Origin: Perkinsus olseni
Lineage: Eukaryota > Perkinsozoa > Perkinsida
Assembly: GCA_013115125.1 (NCBI GenBank)
Contig: JABANN010000261.1
Location: forward strand, 1 to 46,221
Direction: 5' to 3'
Length of the DNA: 46,221 nucleotides
Shown here piece by piece: positions 24,001-35,257 of the stretch; the first letter of the stretch is position 1, and each line of letters begins with the position of its first letter. A program made the translations under genes and the position numbers. The notes beneath the pieces were generated by a model, which worked only from the letters and a program-made list of their open reading frames with translations, searched no databases and had not been told where the DNA came from.

Positions 24001-26414
24001 TTCCTTCAATAGATTCTGACAGCAACGGTACCGCATCTCCCACCCCACCATCATAACCTACGGACTGCTAAAACCACTGGTCGACTGAAGAGACTCATCC
24101 TCTCCTCCCTCCCCAAGGCTTCCAGTAGACTCGGCGAATGGTCGATGGTAATCTGAAGGCACGTGCGATACAAAGCGGCCTCACATGATACAGTAATGAT
24201 GATGACTGGTATTTCCAAATACAAGGCGGTACTACCAGCCTACTACCCTTATCGTTGGTGATTGCCTCGGTGCGGCTGGTATCACTTCCGCCTTGATGAT
24301 GCGTGATACACCAGCCATTGTCACCTGATACTACCAATGCCAACAACAAGACTCTTGAGAGTATCTTACCTCAACCTTTTTCACTTGAAAGATACCCCAT
24401 TCAGAGGATAGTTGTATACCGTCCTGTCGAGTCGTAAGGCCGTCTTCTGGCCAGTACTGCATCTTAAGTTCACCACCAGGATAGTAGACTAAAGGGAGCC
24501 TACTCGATACCCTGATAAGCAATCATTCCGAGCTGACTGGATGATAGAGTAGTACCTTCCAGTGAGGCCCAAGCGGATAGGACTAGGCGTTAGGTTGGTG
24601 TGGACGAGAAGGACGCCATCAAGTTCAGCGACGCCACGCAGGATGCGAGGAATCGCAAGTCGGACGGTGGCTGATGAGGCACAGAGACTGCGTAACGCTT
24701 TGAGGTAGCTGTTGTTAGACCCACCAACTAGCTCATATTGTTCCCCCTTAGTAACCGTTAACGGTGCTCTGCTGTCAGTCATCTCGGGTTTGACCTCGAT
24801 TGGTACTCCATTGGCACCGTCTGATGCTTCATAAGTAACAGCCGTTCTAACAAGAAAAGTCCTCGAGAAGGGCGGCATCAGCGGGTAGGGCCATCGACGA
24901 TAGGCAGGGCTCTTTATGTACCCTTCACCTGGTACTTATCGACTATCGAGGTACTCATATGGCCATAGCCCATAAGCTACCAGAGCCAAGGCGATGTAAT
25001 GGACTAGTGTCAAGCTAGATCCCTCTTGACCATGAGGTTAGATGTCTCCCTTCCAATCACTATTCCCTTATCTTACATTTCGACAGCCTCAGCCAGCACA
25101 CCACTATACTGAGCACGTAGCTCCACCTCAGGTGAAAAGAAATCATCAGGCCTCCGAGAACCTGACACTTGCCATTCGAAAGGTTCCGGGATCAATCCAA
25201 ACACACTACCAAAGTCTATGACTGGAGGGTTAAAATGAAGATCGTCAACTGGTCGGATATCCGTCTTGAAGCTACCCTCAAATACTACTGTGCTATGGTA
25301 CCAAAACATTAACATTACGGTATTATCCCTAAGATGCTGCCCTCTGCCTCCACTACTAGCTGTGTAACGTGTGACCCCGTTACAGTAGATAGACTCTTCA
25401 TCGAAGCCACTGATACTGTCGACCCTACAGGTCATGCCGAGGACTTGAACAGGGAGTATCCGAGGAACTATCTCACCTGGTGGTATAGCGAGTGGCCAGG
25501 AGGTGCCGGATGCCGGGAGTATCGAGACCGTCCTAGTCGTAGCACCCTCACGGCGACGACGCTCGACGATACGAGTGATGGTGAGGGGACTAGTGGCCTG
25601 AGAGGAGGACTACGCGTTGTCCGTCGTGGGGCTGAGCATCTAACCTGCGGATTAGTGAGAGTAACTGACACCCACGGCGATTCGTCAGCTTGTGAGTAGC
25701 TAACTTGTAAAGGCTGCAGGCCCCACTGGGCCTTCGATGGCTGATAAAAGCATCATCAAGGCAGTCGAGAGACATACACTACCTTATGACGGATAAATAA
25801 AGGGTCAGAGACTGCACTAGCCGCGGATATGAACCTTACGGTGGTGGTGACCTCCTCGACCTAACAATGATGGGTGCTGAGGGGTCGGCCCGCGCGAGCT
25901 CTACCTTGTCGAGTGTAGAGAAGGATGGTACCAATTGGAGTTGAAGGGTAACCTTCTGTCTCCTCCCGAGGCGTATAGGAAAACTATCACCATCATCATC
26001 AGTGATCGTGATATCGTTCTCGGGATCGGACAGCTCTAGAATAGACCATCACTATGAGTATTGACCATCACTACTACCAGCATCAACTAAAATGATGTCC
26101 TGCCTCCCGGCATTAGTCACTACCACAGACCTTCGCTGTACTGATAGGTCCGGTCTGGAGGGGGATGATGATGTAGGGGGACGCGTAAGATCTACTCACG
26201 CCAATCCAAAGTCCACAGTGCCTGGCTCGAAGAGGAGCTTTGCTGGTTCATGTCGCGGAGGACCTACAGAAAGGACAGATCATCCGAAGGTATCTTTATT
26301 TTTGCGATTACCTCCGTTAACCTCATAGATACTGGTAAATGTGACGAGTATAAGAAGCCACCACGTAAGTAAGAATCGCCGTAGGCGTAAGGGGAGATCC
26401 ATAAAATCAATCAT
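21092..26414 (-). CDS. Very long TMEM131-like membrane protein with PapD/ASH-like domains
   Basis: The ATG at 26414 starts a signal-anchor-like N-terminus (RRFLLTWWLLILVTFTSIYE). After a 48-base intron comes KLLFEPGTVDFGLAPDLSVQ, then RRSVVVTNAGRQDIILVDAG, the hallmark of the first PapD/ASH-like domain of TMEM131 proteins (F-x-P-x-x-x-D-F-G then V-x-x-x-N). A second such domain occurs at about 25200 (HFNPPVIDFGSVFGLIP). Many further beta-rich exons follow, with introns of about 28-58 bases where the frame fixes them. Near the end is one membrane helix (LGQIVVILAITGLAVG) before the stop at 21092. TMEM131 proteins sit in the secretory pathway and help assemble procollagen and other cargo with TRAPP in animals; the role in a protist is unknown. 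Exons between about 22640 and 23730 and 24880 and 25070 are only partly worked out. Confidence 0.7.
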
Positions 26415-26552
26415 GACAAAGAAAACGACTAATGAAGTCTGTGGTAACCATGAACATGGACTTGCGCCGAGACCTCAGGTTCGATCCGGAGCGAAGACGT
26501 TTTCAAAGCAATTTCAACCTCGCAGGTTGAAACTTGAAAGGACCATTCAGTG
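26415..26552. promoter_or_regulatory. Divergent promoter interval with a perfect hairpin
   Basis: This 138-base interval separates the ATGs of two divergent genes (26414 on the minus strand, 26553 on the plus strand), so it should contain both promoters and 5' leaders. A perfect inverted repeat lies at 26512-26532: arms TTTCAACCT and AGGTTGAAA, loop CGC, ending 20 bases before the plus-strand ATG. GGTTCGATCC, a Pol III B-box-like word, is at 26478-26487. Actual transcription starts cannot be read from the sequence. Confidence 0.5.
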
Positions 26553-27194
26553 ATGTCCCTCTTTCATCGTGTCATCAGCCGTAGCCCTACAGTAGCCTCT
26601 CAGCTATCGAGGGCATTTGCAACATCGGTAGGCCTTTCTCCTCCTCTTCAACTACTTCCTAGGACTTCCTCTCAGACCCACACCCACCCCTCGATGCCTC
26701 CGTTGTCCCCTGGGCTATCAGTAAGCCATTGTCATAATCACACATCTCAGCATTAATCTCAGGGCATCGACTTGACGACCTCCCATCAGAGTGGTAAATG
26801 CTCCTGCCCAGTATGTCAATCAATCAGTAAGACACCTCCTTCATCGTCACTTCAGTCTATCTCTCGTCAGGCCATACTCCCGGCAAATGTAGCTGCCCTC
26901 GATGCTCCTCTGGTGGTAGGCCTGTCCTCCTCGTCTTCAACTATCTCTGCTCTCTCAGTATTACCATCATCATCGCTGGCCACTCGTTTTATGCTCGCTG
27001 GGAGTCCCCTCTTCCTCACTGAGTTCGATAAGCCATTCTACTTCCCCGAGGTTCAATTCATCCTCAGTGATAAGGTGCCCAACAACAGCCCAGTGTCGTC
27101 GTTGGCATCGTCGTTGCTTCAGTTGAATTTCATCTTCGAGAGATTCTTCGAGACGGAGTGTGGGGTGTGGCTCATGAACACACTTGCAGTGTAA
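26553..27194 (+). CDS. Protein with duplicated GKCSCPxC motifs, probable mitochondrial presequence
   Basis: Five exons (26553-26627, 26676-26720, 26763-26826, 26871-26912, 26959-27194) separated by introns of 48, 42, 44 and 46 bases give 153 residues in one frame. The N-terminus is Ser/Arg-rich without acidic residues (SLFHRVISRSPTVASQLSRA), suggesting an organellar presequence. Exon 3 encodes HQSGKCSCPVCQS and exon 4 encodes HTPGKCSCPRCSS, so a short Cys motif (C-x-C-x-x-C after Gly-Lys) occurs twice, each on its own exon. Exon 5 is Cys-poor and ends FNFIFERFF-like (LNFIFERFFETECGVWLM). The two motifs could bind a metal. I know no family with this arrangement. Reading through the introns also gives an open frame, but that path loses the second motif. 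Confidence 0.8.
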
Positions 27195-27574
27195 TTGCGG
27201 TATTCTGACACCTCTAGCGCCTCATTGGCCCTTTCTAAGGTACACGTTGATGAGGATGTTTTTCTACTACTTCTGGTGGCAACCGTCGGCATTGAACCAT
27301 TTTAAAGACAGGTAGCCCCTCAACCCGCCCCACCCACCGATAGTAGTGGTTAGGTACGGCCAAACCTGGAACGTTGGTCATCACTTGTATGGTACCGATG
27401 CCCCGAACCCTTTTAGGAAGGAATCCAAAGGTCGCCATTAGCCTTGGTGATCACCATCATCATCAATCTGCCGACGGCGATGAGTGATTTTTCAGCGATG
27501 ATATTATGGATGTTGCATTGAGTCCTAATGAATAATATTTTTCGCCGTTTTTCCGTGCAGTTCTCTTGCCACCT
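27195..27574. other. Interval with one unplaced open frame
   Basis: This is the space between two plus-strand genes. On the minus strand a short frame at 27235-27438 reads like protein (GLAVPNHYYRWVGRVEGLPV, then FKMVQCRRLPPEVVE) but has no obvious partners. A possible acceptor (CCGTGCAG) just before 27561 suggests that the Tubby-like gene could have an upstream exon here. Confidence 0.4.
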
Positions 27575-28624
27575 ATGTTGCAGCGTCTGTTGCGATACCC
27601 ATCTACCCTCACTATCAAGTCCGAAGATAGTGCTACTACAGCTGCTGGTGACTCGGTTTACTCTGAGACCCCCAGTCCACGTCAATCTCCTGAGAGCCTA
27701 CCATTTGACATCGCTTCCTATCTAGAGGAAGGCCTGGCGAAGGAATCACGGTGGGATCTTATCGCACCATTACCCAAGGGAGATTATCGTCATTTGAGGG
27801 TGGTCAGGAGTAGTGATGATGACTGGTCCTTCACACTAGAGACGGAGGGCACCAATGACTTCCTCGCCTACTGTCATGTTGATATACTCAGTGGCTGCGA
27901 GTCGGTAGAGGGTTCTGCAAGGGCGAAGGTGATACGTGCAAAGTTGTACTATTATCGCCCTGATGATGTCCTATTTAAGCTGGATAAGCCAGCCTTAGTG
28001 ATGGTCAGCTCGGCCGATCGATCCGAATGGACTGTCTTGTCTACCCGTTGTGATGGCTGTAGTTATCGTCGTAGGAGCAGTGGCACCTGTATAGATCTCC
28101 TCTCCGCTGCCAACGTTCTTCCACGCTCATCGACGCCTCTATTGGAGAATCCAATTAAATACCAATCAAATGCATACGCCAAAGTCCGTCGTCCAGTCGG
28201 TGCTCTCGATATCAGCTCACAGCAGCTAGCAGGGATGGTACAGGGTAAGAGGCCCATGGGTCACGGTATGTACAACTTCATGGAGATGGCTATCCCTTAT
28301 GGGAAGGATACGATTTGGTGCCCCTCGGTCAGAGATCAGTCCTGGACTCCTCTCAATCCTGGTCTCACTGATACCTCGTGTGTAGTACTAGCTACTAAGG
28401 AGCCTCAATGGAACCATTCTATGAGTTGTCTTGTCCTGGACTTCGACAATCGTATCATCATACCATCTGCCAAGAACTTCCAGCTAGTGCTTAAGGATTC
28501 TCCGGACACTATCGTATGCCAATACGGTAAGGTTGATAATAACGTCTACGCCTTGGATGTCTCAGCTCCTCTATCAATAATGCAAGCCTTTGCCGCTGCC
28601 ATTAGTACCGCTCTATGGGCTTGA
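27575..28624 (+). CDS. Tubby-like protein (C-terminal tubby domain)
   Basis: A single open exon from the ATG at 27575 gives 349 residues ending at TGA. The C-terminal half carries the tubby signature: RIIIPSAKNFQLVLKD, then VCQYGKVDNNVYALD and APLSIMQAFAAAIS at the very end. These match the family motifs F-x-G-R-V-T-x-A-S-x-K-N-F-Q-L and the closing P-L-S-x-x-Q-A-F-A. The tubby domain is a closed beta barrel around a central helix that binds phosphatidylinositol bisphosphate at membranes. In flagellated cells TULP proteins deliver cargo to cilia. The N-terminal 60 residues are Ser/Thr/Pro-rich and variable. The usual final residues after the helix are replaced by TALWA, so the last helix is a little diverged. 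The absence of introns contrasts with most neighbours. Confidence 0.92.
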   Translation: MLQRLLRYPSTLTIKSEDSATTAAGDSVYSETPSPRQSPESLPFDIASYLEEGLAKESRWDLIAPLPKGDYRHLRVVRSSDDDWSFTLETEGTNDFLAYCHVDILSGCESVEGSARAKVIRAKLYYYRPDDVLFKLDKPALVMVSSADRSEWTVLSTRCDGCSYRRRSSGTCIDLLSAANVLPRSSTPLLENPIKYQSNAYAKVRRPVGALDISSQQLAGMVQGKRPMGHGMYNFMEMAIPYGKDTIWCPSVRDQSWTPLNPGLTDTSCVVLATKEPQWNHSMSCLVLDFDNRIIIPSAKNFQLVLKDSPDTIVCQYGKVDNNVYALDVSAPLSIMQAFAAAISTALWA

Positions 28625-29277
28625 AGTTAGCCACTTGAGATTAATGAATGTGCACGCCGCAGCAGCAGCAGCCGTACAGTGTCAGATTTGAATGAAATTA
28701 CGATATTATCGGAATGTGAGAATCCACATGTTATAGTAATATCATCATCATGAGACTTTCACGATGTTGAGGGCTGTTGTTTTGAGAGTTGGGAAATTAA
28801 TTATAGTATGAGCCATCTTTGGGGTTAATCAACCCCTCCACGAGATTATCCAAAGTTCGTATAGCGGGCAATACATACCGTGCAATTTTCCTTCCAGACA
28901 GAGTATCACATCTCCTCATACCTGTACCAATAGTGCTTAATTCCGTTGCTGGAAGGTAGCCGCCTTCGAAGCGTTACTAACGCAAGATCATTCTATCTTC
29001 CAGAGAACCAGAGTGGATAACATGCCGTTTCAGGGAAGTGTTTATTACTACTTATCATCTAACAACATCATGCAGGATTACTCTCTCTCAATACAACCAG
29101 ATGAAGACCGAGTACGATAATACAGTTTCCATAGGCTCGGCAGTATCTTCATGATCATCAGACATCATCACCAGAGGGAACATCTATACTATCAAAAAAT
29201 AGGACATAAAAAACATCATAGTCACTGCTGAGGATTTAACAGCAAATAATTGCAACAGACTATAAACAACAATGACA
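28625..29277. other. Convergent intergenic interval
   Basis: This lies between the 3' ends of a plus-strand and a minus-strand gene. It is AT-richer than the coding parts and has no supported frame. A GCAGCAGCAGCAGC run (28659-28672) is the only simple repeat. I see nothing else. Confidence 0.6.
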
Positions 29278-30904
29278 TCAACAATGAGCCTCTCCTTTAC
29301 TGTTGAGCACAGGTACTACCACTATTGGCGTTATTGACAGGGGCGGGAGTATCATGTGACGTATTCGACGGGGAGAAAAGTCCAGGAGGAATACTCTGAA
29401 GGAGAGCCTGATGGCCACCCAGTTGAAGGGTAGTACCGGAGCTGGCTCGTGATGATCTCCATCAGTCTGTGCGCCTGTCGTAACCGTCGCGCAGAATGCT
29501 GCTAATGCGGTGAGGAGGGGGCTTGTGATGGAAGGAGGCCCATCAGTAAGGCCTACACCAGGGATGAGGAAGCCTGTCCACAATACCCGCCAACAGTTTA
29601 CCATCGATCTTGTTTGTCTTGGAGTTGTCACCGCTGGTGCTGAGGATTGAGAGGGCTTGTAACAGAAGAAGCATTCGATCGCTAGTCCTCGCAAAATCAC
29701 GTATCTTATTGTAGAGCAGCAAGGCCCAATAATCCGCTGCCATGATGTACTTGAATCGCTATCTCCATCGCCTTCAACGCTGGCTCCTCTGAGCTTGGCA
29801 GATCATCACTGGAATCGACGAGCATTGGACTTGAGCAGCTTGCTGGTGTACACGAGGCTGCTGTTGAAGTTGTCCGTGGCGCCGCCGCGTTGGTGAAGTC
29901 TGATACAGTGCATCGATGACAGAGTAACAAAGATCTTCAGAGTGCCGACGCTCACTCTGATAATAGTCCTTCGCATACCCTTGATAGTAATCCATCCCGG
30001 CGTCCGGTGCAGTACCCAAGGCTGAAGAGATCATGGAGTGGACTGTAATAATAGCTGCGCACTTACCACGAGAGTTGCTGTCTGCGGAGGGGTATCCTGT
30101 CGGCAACCTCTCCTCACCATTGGCCTGAAAGAGGGACAACTATCAGACACTACTGGTCCTAAGGGAGATGAGTTCGCTCACAACACAATCGTCATGATCA
30201 TCGTAATGGTAGTATCCGCTGTTAGCGTAATCATCATATTCATCATACTGCTGCTGTGAAGCCCCATAAGGTGGCGGATAGTAGTACCCCATATCATGCC
30301 TGTCTCTACTGTACTGAATATGCCACGCGTGCTAAGAGTAAGCTCTGAGTCACTTGCTTACTGGATAGTCCTGCGGCTTAGGAGGCCTGTACTTCAGCTC
30401 CTGTGGCGAGTGAACATAGAAGCATTGCCCTTTACGCGCAAACTCACAGTTCGGCCCATACCGACAGAACCTACACCATACCACTCTGGCAATCCGCCAG
30501 AGCAACCTGTTACTTGGTCTTAAGCAGCCTTTGGTGTCTACTAACTTCAATCTCATCATGCCTGATCGCCAGTGGTATGTATCTTGGAAGCTCAGCCGAG
30601 GCTTCAGGGCTGTAGGTGATACCATCACCCACTGGTAATCGTTCTACAGTAGTGCTACCTTGCAGCTTCCTCGTTGGTGTTGTTGGTAGTGCCCAGCAAC
30701 TCAGCAGGGCTATCCTCGGGTCCTTGAGGGCAACTTCCTAGAAGAGGTTGAACAACAGTCGGAGAGACTTCCAAGATTGTATACCACACCATCAGTTTCG
30801 TTGTTGATTTTAAATCCACTTCCGTCCACTCCGTCCTCACTCGGGGGGCGAGAGCTGTCAACTGTGACAACGCTGTTGATACTCTCATCATTGACCATCA
30901 TCAT
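29278..30904 (-). CDS. CCCH zinc-finger protein
   Basis: The gene starts at an ATG cluster at 30898-30904 (MMMVNDESINSVVTVDSS). A CCCH finger lies in the exon at about 30360-30460 (CRYGPNCEFARKGQC then FYVHSPQEL), matching C-x6-C-x7-C-x3-H. Next come a Tyr/Asp-rich exon (GYYYPPPYGASQQQYDEYDD) and a helical part spread over small exons joined by introns of 45, 46, 43 and 46 bases: DYYQSERRHSEDLCYSVIDA, LSLVDDLPSSEEPALKAMEI, AIQIRDFARTSDRMLLLLQA, LSILSTSGDNSKTNKIDGKL. CCCH fingers usually bind RNA, so a role in mRNA processing or stability is likely. The helical region is unrecognised. The start of the second exon and the last 250 bases have more than one open path, so the true stop is uncertain. 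Confidence 0.8.
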
Positions 30905-31395
30905 AACAAGCGCGATGATGACGAGGATAATGAAAATGATGATGATTGACTAACTCTGATCCTATCATGATGGGAAGGAAGAACATATTATCTCGGTAGG
31001 AGTTTAAAAAGAACAGGTACTACCCGACGATAGTTGTTGATAGCCCCACCAGCTTGATCATCATCAGCAGTAGCAGTACTATCAGAACTGGATACATAGT
31101 AAATGAGCAGCATCATCAAATACAACAAGAAGGTAGACACCAGTAGTGGTAGTACCTTACGATCCAGCTACCTCGACAATAGCCGGGCAATAGCGACAAA
31201 GCGGTAGTAGTAGCAGCAGTGGTGGTAATTGCGACGCCCACACTAGTTGCCTGCTACCCTAGGGTGAAGGATCCAGGAATGATGATCATGAGAGACACCG
31301 GAAACCTGTAGAGGGTAGTACCAATAATAATGATACCTCTGCTCCTACTGCTGCTGCTGTGGTTGTTGTCGTTGTATGCACAATAGGTTATCACA
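30905..31395. other. Interval between two minus-strand genes
   Basis: This should hold the 3' end of the ataxin-2 gene and the promoter of the CCCH gene. Three copies of the odd palindrome GGTAGTACC or its complement occur at 31016, 31148 and 31314. Short ATG/CAT and CAG-type runs are frequent. No coding region is supported. Confidence 0.6.
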
Positions 31396-31414
31396 CTACT
31401 GCTGTGAACTCTGC

Positions 31415-31478
<64 letters not shown>

Positions 31479-34400
31479 GCTGTTGCTGCTGATTACCATG
31501 ATAACCACCTCGATGTCCTCCTTGTCTACCTTGTTGTCCGCCATAGTATCCACCTCTGCCACCTCTCTGGGGTGGGCTAGGCATGAGACCAGCACCACCA
31601 CCCTCGGCATTATCACCCTGAGTGCCTGGAGTGACTAGGACTCCAGCTGGCCCTCCTCCCATTATGTAAGCCCCTCTACCGCCAGCAGCAGCAGCATTGT
31701 CTCCTGGCATCTGTGGGCCTGCTGCGTAGTAGGGTTGTGGCGGCATGCTACCAGGCGCTGCTGCTGCTGCTGCAGGACCTCCAGCATACATCGGTGGTGG
31801 GTACATACCACCTGGTGGTGGTACATGCATACTACCAGATCCAGTCATTGGACCAGATGATCCTCCCCCAGCTGCTGCATTGCCCTGCTGTTGTGGACCG
31901 CTACCCCCTCCTTGTTGTTGTTGTCCTGGCATTGGTGGTGGCATAGCACCAGGATATTGATACATACCTGGCCCAGGTAGGGGCGGTGGAGCGCCCATTG
32001 GACCAGCACCAGGCATAGCCATCATACCCATACCAGGCATGGGCATGGGGGAACCCATTGGCCCAGCAGCCCCAGCAGGACCAGGCTGCATCATATGTGG
32101 TCCTGGTTGGCCAGGGATGATAGGCATGTAGGCAGCAGCAGCAGCACCGCCTTGACCTGATGCTATGGCAGGGCCAACAACCATGGGCGCTGCTGCTGTT
32201 GGTGCTGCTGCTGCAGTTGCCGACGCGGAAATGATATCCCGATAACTGGATGATTTTGAACCATCTGGCCAGTCGGTCGACACTGCAGATGTATTCTCAT
32301 TCTGACTCGAGTCTAGCAGCCTACCCATCACTTCACCGAGAGTCGACTTGTCAAGACTCTTATCATCACATAGAGGTACGAATGATGGTGGTGTTATATT
32401 AGGCAAGGGCATAGGACCAGCAGCCATGATACCTGGATAGGCCGCGTGGGGAGGCATAGGTATCATCATGCCCATCGGGGGTGCACCACCTTGGCCCGGT
32501 ATCATACCAGCCATTGGGCCCATCATGGCGCCATGTGGTGGGAGCGGGGGAGGAGGGGGACCACCCTGAGCACCACTCGGCATAGTAGAGGATGATGGAC
32601 CACCACGTCCACCAGCAGCCTGATATTGTTCTTGTTGCTGTTGTTGTTGTCTACCCTGGGGTGTTTGGGACGATCCACCAGAGGCCTGTTGTTGCTTGTT
32701 AGGAGCACTAGCAGCAGAAGCAGGGCCAGACGCAGAGCCTTGTTGTTGTTGGTCGGCAGCAGCAGAGGCAGCATCATAACCATCATAATTAACATTCTTC
32801 AAGGTACCAGACAGACTACCACCAGGAGTAACATTGATATTGAGTGTCGCTCCTTGTGTGGGTACTCCAGCTGTACTCGGGGTGAATGTATTAGCATTCG
32901 GATTGAAGGAGAACCCACTACGCTTTGGTCCGCCACTCTGAGTTGAATCCAAGGTCAGATTCTTCCTACCGCCACCGACACCGGCAGCACCACCTTTACC
33001 CACTGGGGGCTTCCCAGCATCTTGTTGTTGCATCTGAGCATTCTGTGCATTGTGAACGGCATTCATCATAAGCTGGCTCGGCTGATGACCAGCAGCAGCA
33101 GCAGCCCCTCCTTGGAAGGGGCCTCCCTGTGGAGATCCTTGAGGGGCGGATATTGGTGCAGGTAGTCCTCCTCCCTTGCCACCCTTAACACCCTTCCCTT
33201 TACCACCCTTAGCTGTTAATGGTGGGGTAGCAGAACCATTCATAGTATCAAGAAGGGCACCCCCTTGTTGCTGTTGCCAGGCACCGGGCCGAGCACCCTT
33301 ACCACCCTTACCACCACCAGCAGCTGGTGTTGGTTGTTGACCTGCTGCCGGTTGTGCATTGGCATTGATCCAATCTTCTCTATCCTTCTCAGGTAGCTTG
33401 GGTAATGCCGGTTCCAAGTTGAGAGCGTTAATGCCTTTCATCTCGGTTACTATCGGAGATACACCAGCAGCCCCAGCTGATGCTGTTGGAGGCAACTGTG
33501 GTATGGGCTTCCTGTTGACTTCCGCCATCACCGGCGATGCCTAAAGATGAGTAGGTAATGTGACAGTTATTAGAATGATTATATTACCCCAAGCAAGGAA
33601 TGCTTGCTGCCTGGCGTCTGCTGTTGTCCCTGCCTATGAGGAGCAGCAGCAGAGGACTGTAGTGCCTGATTGTGACTGTGGAGGTTCTCCTGAGTCAACG
33701 GTTGAGGTGGGCGGGGAGAGGTTGATGCTAAGAGAGAAGAAAATACTTTAGACTCGATAACACCCAGCGATGAGTACTTTGCTTGGGTGAACGGCCCAGC
33801 TGACTGACTCTGACGGAGGCCGGCTCAAGATTGAGGGCATTAAGCCTCTGACATGATGAGCATGAGCATCAGCATCAACCTCATCCGGTGATACTGCTGC
33901 ATCTATGTGTTACCGTATTGCCGGCACTAGCCGCGGGTGCTCTATGATGTCGCTGACCAGCATCAATCATGCGCAGATGGCTTTCAAAGTCGGCCTTCAT
34001 ACGGGCCCGCTCGGATATCTAAGGTTAACTATGGTCCATGACGGATGAGGAGATAACTAGTGCTACTACTTGTTCCGGAGATAACTGGGGTTTTTGGTGT
34101 GGTTGGTGGTTAGTAGCATGTACTCCAGGATGCTGTTTATGGCCGCCAGTAGCATAGCCACCCGTACCTAGCATGTCTCGATAGACGAGATAGTCTAATT
34201 CCTCGAGGCTGCAATATTACCTTGAACAGCCGAGAACAAAGCCTCCTCATCTTCAGCCCCGGTGCCTTCCTCCTTGCCACCGTAGTTCTGCGAATGTTCT
34301 ATTTCCCTGACATGAAAACCATGGGAAGCCGAGTCCACAGTGGCCGACGGTTACTTAGCGATTCTCGCGGCTCTCCGCTGTTTTTCGGGTGATATCTTTG

Positions 34401-35257
34401 AAGTATCCAAAGTAGTAGTGTATCTGTACATCACTCATGAGAAATATAGGTTAAGCTATTGCTATTATTGTTACAAATCCTCATTGTATGTGCTCTTAAC
34501 ATTAAACTTCCTCTCATTAACAGCAAATTGGTCCCAATGAGCTCCACCTAACGTGAACCACTGCTACCCTCATAGAGAGGTATCATCATCATTACTACTA
34601 CTACTACCCTTGCCAATCCTGGAATCATCGAAGCTGCTCTCCAAAGGCTTATCGAGTCTAAGGACGACGATGAAGGCGTCTAGTAGGGAGATTGAATACT
34701 TACGCGTCATCAGTCTTGCTGTCCCATCGTTGAAGGATTCTTTCCTTACCGGCTAGACTGCTCCTCGGTAGAATCTCTGAGTCGGTCTTGAATCCACTCA
34801 AGTGAGGTCCCTGACAACTTATTATTATTACCCATAATCAACCCCAAGATATGCCTACCTTCTTCTCATCTACGCCTGTTACAGGCACATCCTTAGCTGT
34901 CAACGAGGCAACATCTTTGCCGGGTATTAGCATCTCGTCCAGTATTGGACCCGATAACTTGTTGGCAGTTGGTAATTCTCTTGCGTATTTCAAAGCTAGA
35001 TCAAAGTCCTTCTCTGGTTTAACACCCGATAGTATCCCTTCATAAATTGTCTGATTTCTCATCTTCACTTCAACAGTCCTTCCAACCAATGATAACCACA
35101 TAAACATCATCCTCTCTCTATTCATGTCAGGCCGCGTCCGACTTGGTGGTACTCGTGGTGGAGCAGCCCCAGTAGTAGTGCTCCTATTAGATGATGACCC
35201 CCCACCAGACGAGGGTGTTGAAGATGAAGCTGCCGGGGTCACTACAGTTGTTGGCAT
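31396..35257 (-). CDS. ATXN2: Ataxin-2 homologue
   Basis: Exon 1 (ATG at 35257 to 34859, 133 residues) encodes the ataxin-2 SM domain: ERMMFMWLSLVGRTVEVKMR then NQTIYEGILSGVKPEKDFDL. Across short introns follows the LsmAD domain: GFKTDSEILPRSSLAGKERI, HWDQFAVNERKFNVKSTYNE, DLYTTTLDTSKISPEKQRRA, then ARIAKEIEHSQ and DEEALFSAVQ. A 5' Gln/His-rich region leads into the very long last exon (33531-31396). That exon is low-complexity Gly/Gln/Pro/Met-rich and holds a PAM2 motif, FSFNPNANTFTPS, for binding poly(A)-binding protein. It ends in 27 consecutive glutamines. The family (ATXN2, yeast Pbp1) acts in stress granules, mRNA stability and translation. Domain order is complete. The glutamine tract is C-terminal here, not N-terminal as in humans. 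Confidence 0.95.
31411..31491 (-). repeat. Polyglutamine tract, 27 codons including 21 consecutive CAA
   Basis: On the minus strand this encodes 27 uninterrupted Gln codons near the C-terminus of the ataxin-2 homologue. The central 21 are all CAA, with CAG interruptions only at the two ends. A pure trinucleotide run of 63 bases is likely to vary in length between strains. Confidence 0.95.

Noticed and set aside
31417-31638. Plus-strand poly-Leu/poly-Val open frames
   Set aside because: They are shadows of the CAA repeat that encodes polyglutamine on the minus strand.
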